Source: Plantago major (Eukaryota; Streptophyta; Magnoliopsida; Lamiales; Plantaginaceae). Taken from it: DNA of 64,000 nucleotides. The DNA is taken from assembly GCA_026545765.1 (NCBI GenBank), contig CM048842.1:31731167-31795166 (forward strand). The letters are read 5' to 3'. Of this stretch, positions 10,701 to 20,313 are shown in pieces. How positions within the stretch are numbered: the stretch's first letter is position 1; the number at the start of each line of letters is the position of its first letter. Below the pieces are notes generated by a model. That model was not told the origin of the DNA, ran no database searches, and saw only the letters and a list, made by a program, of their open reading frames with translations. The position numbers and the translations under genes were made by a program.

Positions 10701-11640
10701 TGATTCTTCAATTTTCTTTGTTCTTTTGTTGTAAATTTATAGCTTTGCTAATCGTGGAATAACCAAGAAATACACCTTCATCACCCTTTGGTTGAAATGT
10801 TTTCAGATAATCTTTTCCATTGTTTAGAACAAAACATCTACAACCAAATACTCTCAGATGTTTGATATTAGGGGGTCTACCAACCAAGATTTCATAAGGG
10901 GTCTTGTCATGGTGTTTGTTTATCAAACATCTGTTCTGAGTGTAGCAGGCTGTGTTTACAGCTTCAACCCAATAAACTTCACTTATTTCAAAGGTCGCCT
11001 AGCATCGCCCTTGCAACTGGATAAGGGTTATGTTTTTCCTTTCTCGCAACACCATTTTGTTGAGGTGTTCTTACAGAGGAAAGTTGTTGTCAGATACCTT
11101 TGCAGGTACAAAACTCCTTTATGTACTGGTTGACAAACTCAGTACCATGGTCTGTTCTGATTGCAGATACCTTGTCATTTTTCATGACTTCAAGCTTTTT
11201 CAGCAAGTTTGGTATCTCCACCCTGGCATCAGATTTGTGTTTCAGAAATACAACCCAAGTGAATCTTGAGAAGTCATCTACAACAACCAGACCATATTTC
11301 TTTCCTGCATAACTAGTTACAGATGATTCAAAAAGATCCATATGTAGTCGTTGCAAAGGGTCTAACACTAGAGTGTCTAGTTTTGACTTGAAAGAGATTT
11401 TCGATTGTTTCCCATCCGACATGCGTAACAAATACCATCCTTTCTCGAAGATGTTTTGGGAAGGCCAACCACTAACTCTTTCGCAAGTTTGTTCGTAGTT
11501 TTGAAGTTCAAGTGACTCATTCTTTTGTGCCATAACCAAAGGTTCTTCCAGGTGACCAGATTGACTCACCATGAGACATTCTTCACCAGGCAGATGCCCA
11601 ATCGGCAACATAAAGATCGCTTTCCGAAAGCAACCAAGAC
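10701..11640 (-). pseudogene. GAG-pre-integrase and integrase of element 1 (two frames)
   Basis: A 173-residue open stretch (11090-11611) holds the degraded pre-integrase zinc region, GKQSKISFKSKL, and the first part of the catalytic core: LHMDLF (first catalytic Asp), LVVVDDFSRFTWVVFLKHK, and RTDHGTEF (second Asp). After a frame break near 11089 the third catalytic residue region is damaged. The C-terminal part resumes at 10708-10926 with KTPYEILVGRPPNIKHLRVFGCRCF and FLGYS. This is the canonical copia integrase layout; it joins the DNA copy into the genome. Confidence 0.9.
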
Positions 11641-11960
11641 CGCCTGCTTTGACTCATTGTCAATTAGTTTGCGATTTTGCTTTGAATTTTACAAGAAACC
11701 TTTGTCTGCAAACCTGCTCATGCTAAATAGATTATATTTCAAATCCTTAACATTTAATACGCTGATTGTTAATGTTCCCATTTTGACGCTAAATCCTGTA
11801 GAGGGATTTAATTATCCTCCAAGAACTGATATCCGGTCCTCGTTGCAAGCTTTGTAATCGACTGATTTGCTTTGTCTCCGCCATGTGCTTTCCGTGATCC
11901 ACTATCAAATAGCCATTGTGCTTTAGTGCGTGAAGCATTCGCATACAACAGGAAATGGAG
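11641..11960 (-). pseudogene. Aspartic protease of element 1 (frame broken)
   Basis: Minus-strand codons at 11895-11915 give WLFDSGS; the DSG active-site triad is at 11898-11906, with residues resembling the copia DSGCS-HM context after it. A downstream block near 11730-11760 reads LNVKDLKYNLFSMS, matching the family motif that follows the protease core. Several frameshifts separate the two. It would cleave the Gag-Pol polyprotein. Confidence 0.65.
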
Positions 11961-13387
11961 ATTAGGTTCTCAATTTACGCTTGAACTATCAGACTAAACA
12001 ATCTTCCAAGAGGGAATCCATTTTGAATGAATTTCCTCGAACATTCTTTTGTCCGATAGAACATAAGGAGGAATTCTAATTGAATGATTATCATTATTAA
12101 GAATTATTTTCTTCCTCGTGTGTTCTAGGTGTTCCATTTGGTGCTTTCAGACACTGTCAGTTTCGAGTTTGCTTTTCAGCAAACTTAGCTTTCCTTGCCA
12201 GATTTCTTCTAGCCCTAGCATTCAGATTTTCAGTGGCTTGATTCAACTTCCACTTCTGATAATTGCTTTGAGCAATTCTAGCCTTTAGCCATCGTTCTTG
12301 CTCCTGCTTGTACTCATGAGCAATTTGTTTCCGATGCCTTTATAGCCAATACTGCTTTGAGCACTTGAAGCTATCTCGAGATCTTTTCTCAGCCTTTGCT
12401 AGTCTCGGTCGATCCAATTTCTTTCCAGAAAAAGTGACATGAGAGAATTTGCCAGCTTCTGCAATTCTACCCTTTTGAGAGACATAGCATTGTGGGTGTT
12501 TACACTTTTCAGTGTTGTGTTTCTTTTCAGAGACGTGCCCAACAGCTTTTGTTTTGACTTGTTTTTCCCACAAAGGTTTAGTCGAATCGCTTTCCTTTGT
12601 CAACAATCTTCGCCTCCTTCGACCGATACTATAGATTGCATGGAACCATCTTGTCGAGTACTTACAAATGTTCTTCTTTCATCACTCTTATTCGTGAGTG
12701 ATAGAACAATCTGTCTGTATTCAAATTCAAGTCCTTTCTTTTTTCAAGGATCTCTTAAGTAAGATTGTACTTCAAGAAGAGTGTCACTAGCTTTCGCATA
12801 TGATTGAAAAGATAATTCTTTCTTTCGAGTTCCTTGTTCTAAAGAAGATCTTCATATTTCTTTCGAATTCAAATTATCGCTTCTTTATGTGATTTTTTCC
12901 CTTTATATCCGAGCTTTGAGAAATGCATTTTCAGATCCTTTTCTCGATATCTTAACTAATTGAGAATTTTCCTTTGCAAGAGAATTCTTTTCTTCAAGAT
13001 TTTCATTTAGCTCGGATCATTAGAAATTCTCTTCATAGATGTCAAGATCTTTCCCGAGATTTTCTAGATCTTTTATTTCTTCTTCATCACTTTTATAAGT
13101 ATGACAAGAAGTATGTGTTACCTCATCACCATAAGATGATTTCTATGTTAGAGATGTTTCGACCGTCAATCTCAAAGAACTCCACACATTTCATTCTTCT
13201 TGAGGTCAAGTCGATTATATCATGAGTAACTCCACATAATTCGGTGATGGTAAGGTTGAGTCATCCGAATTGTCATCTTTAATCTGCCTCAAAGTCTAGA
13301 GCATCCAATGAGTTTGATTTTCTTTCTTTCTTCGCTAATAAAGCTTCGCTTCTTCTCAAGATTCTTCTATCTTTCTTGTCACCGCCC
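11961..13387 (-). pseudogene. Gag-protease linker region of element 1
   Basis: Continuation of the gag-pol frame after the zinc knuckle, with an unbroken 88-residue piece (12340-12606, containing EKCKHPQCYVSQKGRI) and a following basic helical stretch at 12110-12340 (WLKARIAQSNYQKWKLNQA). The element 2 counterpart contains an acidic block (32235-32531). No enzyme motif seen. A displaced copy of part of this region lies at 34669-35103. Confidence 0.6.
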
Positions 13388-14430
13388 TTAGTTTGTTGAA
13401 GGCGGACAATCCTTCTTGAAGTGACCGGTTTCATAATAGAAACAGATATCGTTTCCAATTTCTACTGTCTCAGTACATGATGCTTTCTGAGCTGGCTTGT
13501 TCAGCGAGCTTTGCATATTTTTGTACTTGTGATAGTTTGAGCCTAGATGCTTTTTCAGCTTCTCTTTGGCTTTTCTTCTCTCAATTTCTCGACTGACATA
13601 TTTGCTCATTTGCTTTGCAAAGAAGAGCATCCTCGCCTCTTCCTTGCTTTTCTTCTTTTCAGAAGTTCCTTGAGCAACTAGAGCAATATTCTGCAACTTT
13701 TCAGTTGTTTGTTCTCTTTGTGTTGTCTCATAATCAACCGTAGCAAGATGTGAGAAGAGTTCCAATGGAGTGATATTTGGCATTCCTTGGTTAAAATAAA
13801 AGAATTTAGTATGCTCCCACAGGGTTAAGACTTCACAATAGTCTTAATCTTTTCTCGACCGAGTATCTGCTTTCCTAAGTGCTGCCATATCACTCATGAG
13901 AGTGGTAAATCTGAAATCAAGTTCTTCCAGAGTTTCAATGGGTCCTTGTTTGAAATTTTGAAATTTCAACTTGAGAACTTCGAACTTGTTTTCTTTGGTT
14001 TTCTCGCCCGCATGCATTTCTTCAATCACTGCTGTGTAACTTTCGCCGCTTTTAGCGCCCTACGCTTATATCAGATGTGCTCGTGTTGATCCGATGATGA
14101 TATTACGAGCTTGACCATCCAGACGATTTCTCTTGGCATCTTCCGATGTCCGTAGTTCTCTGGCTTCGTTCGTAGAATAACTCGACTAGTAGATCTCCCA
14201 CTTGTCGACGATCGCTTGTGAAGATCCTTCGCTTGATCTCTGCCTCTACCATTAGAAACCTCCATGACTTGTTTAAGTTGTTGAATAACTATCGGGCCAT
14301 TCTTTATCACTTCGATCATTTCGCCACTTACGGCTTCAAGGTGGAGCATCATGTTATTTTTCCATTTCTCGTAGTTCTCTGGTTTGAGAACGGTGCATCA
14401 CTCGAGACATTCCGCACACTTAACACACAA
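13388..14430 (-). pseudogene. gag of element 1 with zinc knuckle (frame broken)
   Basis: Three open pieces run in order on the minus strand. 14071-14352 begins MMLHLEAVSGEMIEVIKNGP; 13844-14029 has KFEVLKLKFQNFKQGPIETL, a capsid-like helical block of copia Gag; 13388-13783 has a basic, helical region followed by CFYYETGHFKKDC. The last is a damaged CCHC zinc knuckle: the second Cys is Tyr and spacing to His is one residue short. Gag would form the virus-like particle and bind element RNA. The start is unclear here; in element 2 a start at about 33633 (M-S-L-S-G-A-D) is visible. Confidence 0.78.
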
Positions 14431-14510
14431 ATTAAATAGTCCTCGAAAATGGACAAAGTTCCTTCACCTATATGGGGATCTAGGTTCAAAGGCGTATGTC
14501 AGAACCTCCC

Positions 14511-14521
14511 GCTCGATACCA
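14511..14521 (-). promoter_or_regulatory. Primer-binding site of element 1
   Basis: Minus-strand TGGTATCGAGC lies 2 bp inside the 5' LTR end (CCAACA-AG). The standard plant site complementary to initiator Met-tRNA is TGGTATCAGAGC. The copy here differs by loss of the A in CAG, the type of change seen across the window. Confidence 0.88.
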
Positions 14522-14523
14522 CT

Positions 14524-16128
14524 TGTTGGTCCGATAACGGCAAAGTAAAAGACCTGGGGTGAATAGTCTTTAAAACTTTTGTCGATAAAATTATTTCTCG
14601 ATATCCGTAGATATCTCGATACTTAGATTCAGAGCGGAAGACTTAAGATAGATAAGTGTAAACAGCTAAAGTGTGTGTGTTGTTGAAATGTAAGTACGTA
14701 AAAGTAAATAACACAAAGAAGTATAGTGGTATCTGGAGGTATGAATCCTCCAACTAATCCACTTCGGCCTTCCAAAGACCTAGAATTCACTAGAATAGAT
14801 AATCGAGGTCACCTTACAAAATTCCTATTCTAAGATTCCTTAAACAAATGGTTCCCAACCAAATGTTCCTCTGAGTTGTTCCTGCTTTCACAACTAAGTA
14901 CTTCTGCACTGTAAACCTTTTGAGCTATTCCTAGCTTCCCAAGCTAAGTACTTCCTGCTCAATAACCTTGAGTTATTCCTTAGTTTCTCAAACTAAGTAC
15001 TTCGCACTCCACGCCAAAGGATGGTGTTGTTTTGGCTCGAGTTGTCGATGAGCTTCTTTAATAAATTTTCGCTAATCGATAGCTCGTGAATCAAGTATAC
15101 TTAATACACTTTTCAATGTATGGTATCTTGTTCTTTTATCGACCCAAGTCTTAGATAAATGTTCTAGAGAATGAATCTATACTTGATCTTTCAATTCAAC
15201 TCTTTCACGATAGTCGTGCTTGTTTAGGATCGTGACACTTAGAAATTTAGTGCTACTTAAGATCAAGAGCTTTGGTCGCAATGTAAAGCTTCGAGGATAA
15301 GTAGTTTGCTTTGAGAGAGTAAGACGCTCAAATGTGTTTATGGAGTTCAAGGTGTTCAAAGGTGTCTTCTCAAGCGCCTAAGTGTTGATATTTATAGATG
15401 AATTTGAGTGCTTTGAATAGTATCCGTTAGTTTAAATCAAATTCAAACTATTGATATCTCGTATAGTATCAGAGCAGGTTTGTCTTCTTCTTCGGTTACC
15501 GCTGCTTTTGTTCGTATATCTCCGTCTGCGCATTTAATGCATTGTACTATACTTTTGTCTCAGAGTGCCAACGGAACTATGCTTTGTATCAGAGACAACC
15601 TTGATCAGATTTCTCTGATTTTTTGCACGTTCTTATCTTTATCTTCGGATACCACTTTTATTGAAACAACTTTGTTTGCAATATATATATTTCTTTTTCA
15701 GAAATGTGGTTAAAGCTCAAGGTATCTAAGAATAGATATCTGGACACTTTCCTTGTTTTCGATAGACTTTATTTCTCGATATCTCTTGTGACACAGCTTT
15801 GTTTAAAACTATTCGTGTCTTCAAGATATCTCGCCAAGGTATCAGAAATGCTTTCAAGAATCTTGTGCGCCTTCAAATCTTCAATGTCGCTGAACTTGTT
15901 CTCGCTTGGATGTCTTCTTCGTCTTCTTCGTAAAATAAAATTACATTTTGAGACCTAACATCCTATACAAGATTAGCTAGACTATCATACTTAGTGGGTT
16001 TCCTCTTTTACAATGTTCAAGTGAACCAAGAGTACTAATCACCTTTCTGAGACTAAGATAAGTCATTATGTTGCTGATCAAAATCTAAACAGATATTTCT
16101 AACAAAATATCTAACAAATTTCCTAACA
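14524..16128 (-). repeat. 5' LTR of element 1 (1605 bp)
   Basis: Direct repeat of 374-1981. On the minus strand it starts TGTTAGG at 16128 and ends CCAACA at 14524, next to the primer-binding site. It drives element transcription from the TATA box at 15387-15397. Hairpin units lie at about 14876-15010. Confidence 0.93.
15387..15397 (-). promoter_or_regulatory. TATA box of the element 1 5' LTR
   Basis: Minus-strand CTATAAATATC, the same site as in the other LTRs, positioned to start the genomic element RNA about 30 bp downstream on the minus strand. Confidence 0.65.
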
Positions 16129-16792
16129 CAAAATAATTTTCTTTTTGTTCAATCTTTTTCTTTTTTTTTCCATTTCGCTGAGCCTTTTCCTTTTTGGCTT
16201 CGCACATTTTTCTTTTTGAGTCTTTTGTTTTTGTTTTTTCCCAAACAAATCATTTTTTCAACTACTCCCGCCATCCTTATGTCTCCTTCAAATTTCGCTT
16301 GCACAAAGAACCAAAACAAAGTGTAAACAATGTGAACCTCTGAAAACATTACTTTTCAAGTTGTCAACTCTGAATAACCAAAACTCACAAGTAGAGAATA
16401 ATGAAGGGCAGTACATCATTCTACAAAGAAGGACAGAAGAAAGAGGAGAAGCAAAGAAGTAGATGAAAGAAGTTCTGTAGAAAGGAATACAAGCAAATGT
16501 TGTAAGGACTTGAGAGCTAGTCCAATGGACAAAACTAGCTACAAAAGAAGTGATGTTAGGATAAATATTGCCCTTAGAACACTGAGAGTGTTTAACCATA
16601 GGATAAAGATTGGAATTCAGGTTAAAGTTTAGAGAACAACTCACATAGTTAGCTTCATGTCCATCAGCTCTGTTGTCTATCCAAGTTACCAGCAGACAGA
16701 GATATTCACATAACAAATTATCATTAGTACATAAAATCATGATCTCAGTTCCATGATTACTCCTCCATTTCGAAACAGTAGCTTCAATCATT
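16129..16792 (-). other. LINE 3' untranslated region and A-rich tail
   Basis: Follows the stop codon of the RNase H frame (about 16793). The portion nearest element 1 (16134-16260) is T-rich on the plus strand with repeated CTTTTT runs, equivalent to an A-rich 3' end on the coding strand. A 167-codon open frame at 16288-16791 lies in this tail, begins just after the RNase H stop, and resembles nothing I recognise; I treat it as chance. Confidence 0.55.
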
Positions 16793-17409
16793 TTGGAATT
16801 CTTAGAAAAGGAAGTCCAAAATTGTCTGAATATATTGCATTTTTGACCTTTCTAGAGCAGAGAAAAACGGTCGAATTGTTGTTAACACCAATCACAATAG
16901 CTTCATTTGCTAATAAATCTGCAACATAATTGCCTTCTCTGTAGATGCTGGAATTCCACTTCAATATCTCTCATTTGTTGTAATTTACTCACATAAGGCC
17001 ACCATTTCCAGTTGTAGAATTTATTCTTAGACTGAAGGAATGCTATGACATATTGAGTATCAGATTCTACAATGATTTTAGTAAAACCTTTTGATATACA
17101 TAGCTCCAGTCCTTCCAATACTGCACATAATTCTGCCTCAAATATCTCCATTCTCTTGCAAGTCTTCCTAAAAGCTCCTACAAATCTTCCATCAGGATCT
17201 CTGATAATTCCTCCTAAAGCAGACAAATTGAGATTAAAGTGAACTGAGGCATCTGTATTCACTTTAACCCAATCTCTTTTAGGTCTTTCCCAATTGAAAA
17301 TTATAAGAGGCTTCACAACATTATGAGCCAGAGAGATATTCCACAAATCAGCCACTTTTTTATCTCCTTTCCATTGCTTGACATTCATGGGTTTGCCAAG
17401 ATTGCTCAT
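16793..17409 (-). pseudogene. RNase H-like domain (RVT_3) of the LINE
   Basis: The open stretch 16903-17409 carries VNTDASVHFN (first Asp), a Gly-Gly-Ile-Ile-Arg-Asp strand, EIFEAELCAVLEGLEL (Glu), and IIVESDTQYVIAFL (third Asp). After a small frame break the end reads GNYVADLLANEA (fourth acidic position) and a terminal LPFLRIPK before a stop near 16793, the usual C-terminus of plant LINE ORF2. All four catalytic acidic positions are thus present. This domain is also found in host-like RNase H proteins, but adjacency to zf-RVT makes a LINE origin nearly certain. Confidence 0.85.
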
Positions 17410-17671
17410 TCTAAGATAAGTCAGAATTTTTAGAATAATGACTTTCCCATTGATAGTCAGATTCTCAAACTCGTTTCATTTCTAGCTTTCCAAGCAAACC
17501 AAAGTTATCAACATCGCACTATGATTCTAATATGTCCCGCAGCTACAAAATCAGAGAGCTTTTCCAAGTGATAAATCTACTTTGGCACTTTGATTAGGTA
17601 ACACAGTGAACCGAGAATACCAAGACCACCAAATTGATTTCTTATTGTAAAGCAACACATGAGAAATGGAT
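17410..17671 (-). pseudogene. Frameshifted C-terminal part of the LINE zinc-binding region
   Basis: In changing frames the minus strand reads ESVSHVLLYNKKSIWWSWY near 17600-17665, matching the Cys/His-rich linker after zf-RVT in plant LINEs (usual form: C..C-ES--HLFF-C--A---W). It links the 349-residue frame with the RNase H domain and shows that they were once one reading frame. Confidence 0.65.
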
Positions 17672-18721
17672 TCAACAGATTTCGCATTGACATTTTAAAA
17701 CCATGACTAGACCTCTTTTTTGCATTTCCTCATCCACTGGCAACCAATTATTAAGAGTCTTCCATATGAAAATAGAGATAATGGGATGATATTGTGAATT
17801 CCATACAGAAGCATATAATGGTGCATCAGATTTTTTGCTTCTCACAAGATTTCTGGCTGAAGCAGTACTGAATTTCCCATCATTGGATAATTTCCACATT
17901 GGAGTAGCTACTTCAATATTCTGAAAAGATGTTGTACCTTGATACATTCTCAATGGAGTACCAATTAATTTAGCAATCTCATATAAAGCCTCACTATGAA
18001 ACAACATCATAGGCAATCTTTTGAGAGTTATCCAACCTGGTACAATGGGAGAATCAACCTCTGGAGTGTAAAGAGGTGACCATTTAGATAACCTGAGAGT
18101 ACTGCCAGCTATAAAAAGGGAGCTATTCAACCAAATTTTTGTATAATCTTCTTCCAGAAACAATCTTATCAGCAGATGTCTAGTATCAAGAAAGCAAATG
18201 TTGAAACCTTTTTTTAAACTGAATTTCTTAAAATCAGCTACAACCTCAGCAATTTTGGGCGGCTCCTTATCCGTGAATTTTCCAACAAGAGTTAAAGTGA
18301 AAGGCGCAGAAAGAATAGCAATCTCAGCAGATGAAAAGCTAATAGCAGGAAGCCCTTTATTTTCATACCATAACTTTGGAATGATAATTTTTCCACTTGT
18401 TCCAGCTGCAGCATCCAAGAAAGAAGTTGGAGCTTTAGTGTTGCAAACATCTTCCACACTAGTATCATTCTGAACAATACCCAAATAGTTTTGTCTTGGT
18501 GCTAAAGTAGCAGCGTGACCCAAAACAGCTCCAGAGTTGAGATTCGCATCAGATGTGTCCAGATTTGTAATCGTAGCAACACCAGCTTGCACCGAAGAGC
18601 CAGGAGGAAGGAAATTACAGTTGACTTGAGCAAGAATTGGAGGAGTAATCGACCAAGGAATGTTGTTGTTAGCAGAAGGATATAGAGGAGGGCGATTCGG
18701 GAAAGGATTGGAAGTAGCCAT
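17672..18721 (-). pseudogene. LINE ORF1-type DUF4283 fused to ORF2 zf-RVT
   Basis: 349 residues from ATG at 18721. Residues 1-125 are low-complexity Pro/Ser/Ala/Asn. About 128-265 is DUF4283, with FTLTLVGKFTD, DTRHLLIRLFLEEDYTKIWL, LRLSKWSPLYTPEVDSPIVP and GTPLRMYQGTTS, normally the N-terminal part of a plant LINE or nucleic-acid-binding ORF1. From about 275 to 349 it switches to the reverse transcriptase zinc-binding region (zf-RVT), with MWKLSNDGKFSTASARNLV, ISIFIWKTLNNWLPVDEEMQ and a Cys-x-Cys-x-x-Cys end. The endonuclease and reverse transcriptase that should lie between are missing with the frame intact, which implies a clean deletion or splicing before insertion. Confidence 0.85.
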
Positions 18722-18838
18722 CGATTAAAGGTCCCGGCAACGGGAAATTGCCAGATCCGGCAAGAATAGTAAATAAACTAGGTCATTTCAAAGCTCTGGA
18801 AACCCATGGTTAAATGTATCAAAGATTAATTGTTCGAG

Positions 18839-19937
18839 TAACTCGAGTTATTCCTTAGTTTCAAACTAAGTACTTCTTGTACTCCACGCCCATTGTGGTG
18901 TCAAGTTAAGGTAGTTTGTCAGGTGAGCTTCTTTAATAACTTATTCAGTTATGCAGATAGCTCTATGAATCAAGTATACTTAATACACTTTTCAATGTAT
19001 GGTATCTTGTTCTTTACTGACCCAAGTCTATGATAAGTATTCAAGAGAATGAATCTTAGATATGAAATCTTAATTCAACTCATTCACAGATAACAATGCT
19101 TGTTAAGGATCAGGACACTTAGAACTTTTGTGCTACTTAGAGTCAAGAGCTTTGGTCGCAACAGAAAGCTTGAAGGTAAGTAGTATGCTTGAGAGTTTGA
19201 AAGATAGTGTTCAGTGTTCTTGGTGTAAGTTCTGTGTATTTTTCAAGCATTTTAAGTGTTGATATTTATAGTTGAAAATCATGCTGTTTGAATAGTATCC
19301 GTTAGGCTCAATGAAATTTAAACTATTGATATCTGAGTATAGTACTGTTGTACGTTTGTCTTCTTCTCAGAGACTACCATTTTTGTTCGTATATTTCGTC
19401 TCGCATTTAATGTATCAGATTATACTTTGTCTCATCGCTAATCTTAACTATGCATGCTTTCTAAAGCATCAGACGCCCTTTTCAGAGACCTTCACATCTC
19501 CAGATACTTGTTACAACATTGTTTCCTGAAACATAGTTTTATCCATGGTATCGAGTGTAGATATCTGTAAGCACTTTTCCTCATTTAGAAACCTCAGATT
19601 CTCGTATATTTTTGCAACACTTGTTTATTGAAAAACACTTGTTTCTTCAAGATATCTGGACATAGGTATCTGATGACCTTAGTCTCCAGCAATCTTATGC
19701 AGTCTTCAAATCTTCAAATATGTTGAGCTCTTCTGCCGGATGCCTTCTTCTAGGTCTTCTTCATAGAAATAAAAAATTACATTCAGAGACCTAACATCCT
19801 ATACAAGATTTGCTAAACTATCATACTTAGTGATTTTCCTCTTTTACAGTGTTCAAGTGAACCAAGAGTACTAACCACCTTCTCGAGCTAAGATAAGTCA
19901 TTGTTGTCGATCAAAATCTAAATAGATATTCCTAACA
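18839..19937 (-). repeat. Truncated 3' LTR of element 2
   Basis: Aligns with element 1's LTR from about position 821 to its inner end, so the outer 450 bp are missing where the LINE sequence begins. The inner end is CCTAACA at 19937 beside the polypurine tract. Only one TGTTAG terminus is present here, against three in element 1. The TATA core is at 19263-19270. Confidence 0.85.
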
Positions 19938-19951
19938 AATTTCCCCTTTTG
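19938..19951 (-). promoter_or_regulatory. Polypurine tract of element 2
   Basis: Minus-strand CAAAAGGGGAAATT abuts the 3' LTR. The A and G runs are each one base shorter than in element 1, which could be homopolymer undercalling. Confidence 0.82.
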
Positions 19952-20313
19952 ATCACCAACGATGACTATCGACCTATTACAACTGATGAGGAAACAATCC
20001 ACCACTTAATCAATTCATAAGATCTTTCAATTCTTTCAATTAAGTGCAGAAAGTAAACATCAACCAAATCACAAGGCTTGATCTTTGCTGACAAGTTATC
20101 TTTTTATAAATTGATATCTGAGAGTAGGTTCATCAGATATGTTACAGAGAAAGTTCACAGATAACTTTAATAAAACACAATTTAGCGCATTAAGCAAGAT
20201 ACAAAATACATAGTAAATTAGGAAAACAGGAGTAACCAATCTCCAAGTTAAAATCCTAATAAAATAGTCTTCAAGTCTTCAAATCTTCAAGTCTTCAAAA
20301 GCAGTTCCATGGA
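19952..20313 (-). other. Untranslated interval after the accessory gene, element 2
   Basis: About 360 bp colinear with 1998-2372 in element 1; no coding potential seen. Confidence 0.6.

Larger units (their letters stand above)
374..16128 (-). mobile_element. Element 1: complete-length giant Ty1/copia (Sirevirus-like) retrotransposon
   Basis: Two direct LTRs of about 1.6 kb (374-1981 and 14524-16128) enclose a 12.5-kb interior. On the minus strand this reads PBS, gag, protease, integrase, reverse transcriptase, RNase H, accessory gene, polypurine tract. Integrase upstream of reverse transcriptase is the Ty1/copia order. A Met-tRNA-type PBS, a polypurine tract of the form AAAAAGGGGGAAATT, LTRs starting TGTTAG, the reverse transcriptase motif YVDDII and an extra gene after pol all fit the Sirevirus (SIRE/Maximus) lineage, known only from plants. 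At about 15.75 kb it is larger than the usual 9-12 kb of that lineage, because of the 5.5-kb accessory gene. All coding domains are broken by small indels, many of which look like sequence error. Target duplication is unclear: CAAAAT occurs at both ends, but two extra bases separate it from the left LTR. Confidence 0.92.
16129..18838 (-). mobile_element. LINE remnant with internal deletion
   Basis: Between the two copia elements lies a non-LTR element on the minus strand: 5' leader (18722-18838), ORF with DUF4283 fused to zf-RVT (17672-18721), frameshifted rest of the zinc-binding region, an RNase H domain, a 3' untranslated region, and a T-rich (A-rich on the coding strand) tail near 16134-16260. 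Endonuclease and reverse transcriptase are absent, so it cannot move by itself. It is bounded on the left by element 1 and on the right by a truncated LTR of element 2; its true limits and target duplication are not visible. Confidence 0.78.

Noticed and set aside
16288..16791. 167-codon minus-strand open frame
   Set aside because: Lies after the stop of the LINE RNase H frame, in AT-rich 3' sequence, with unusual Cys/Phe/Ser-rich content and no recognisable domain.
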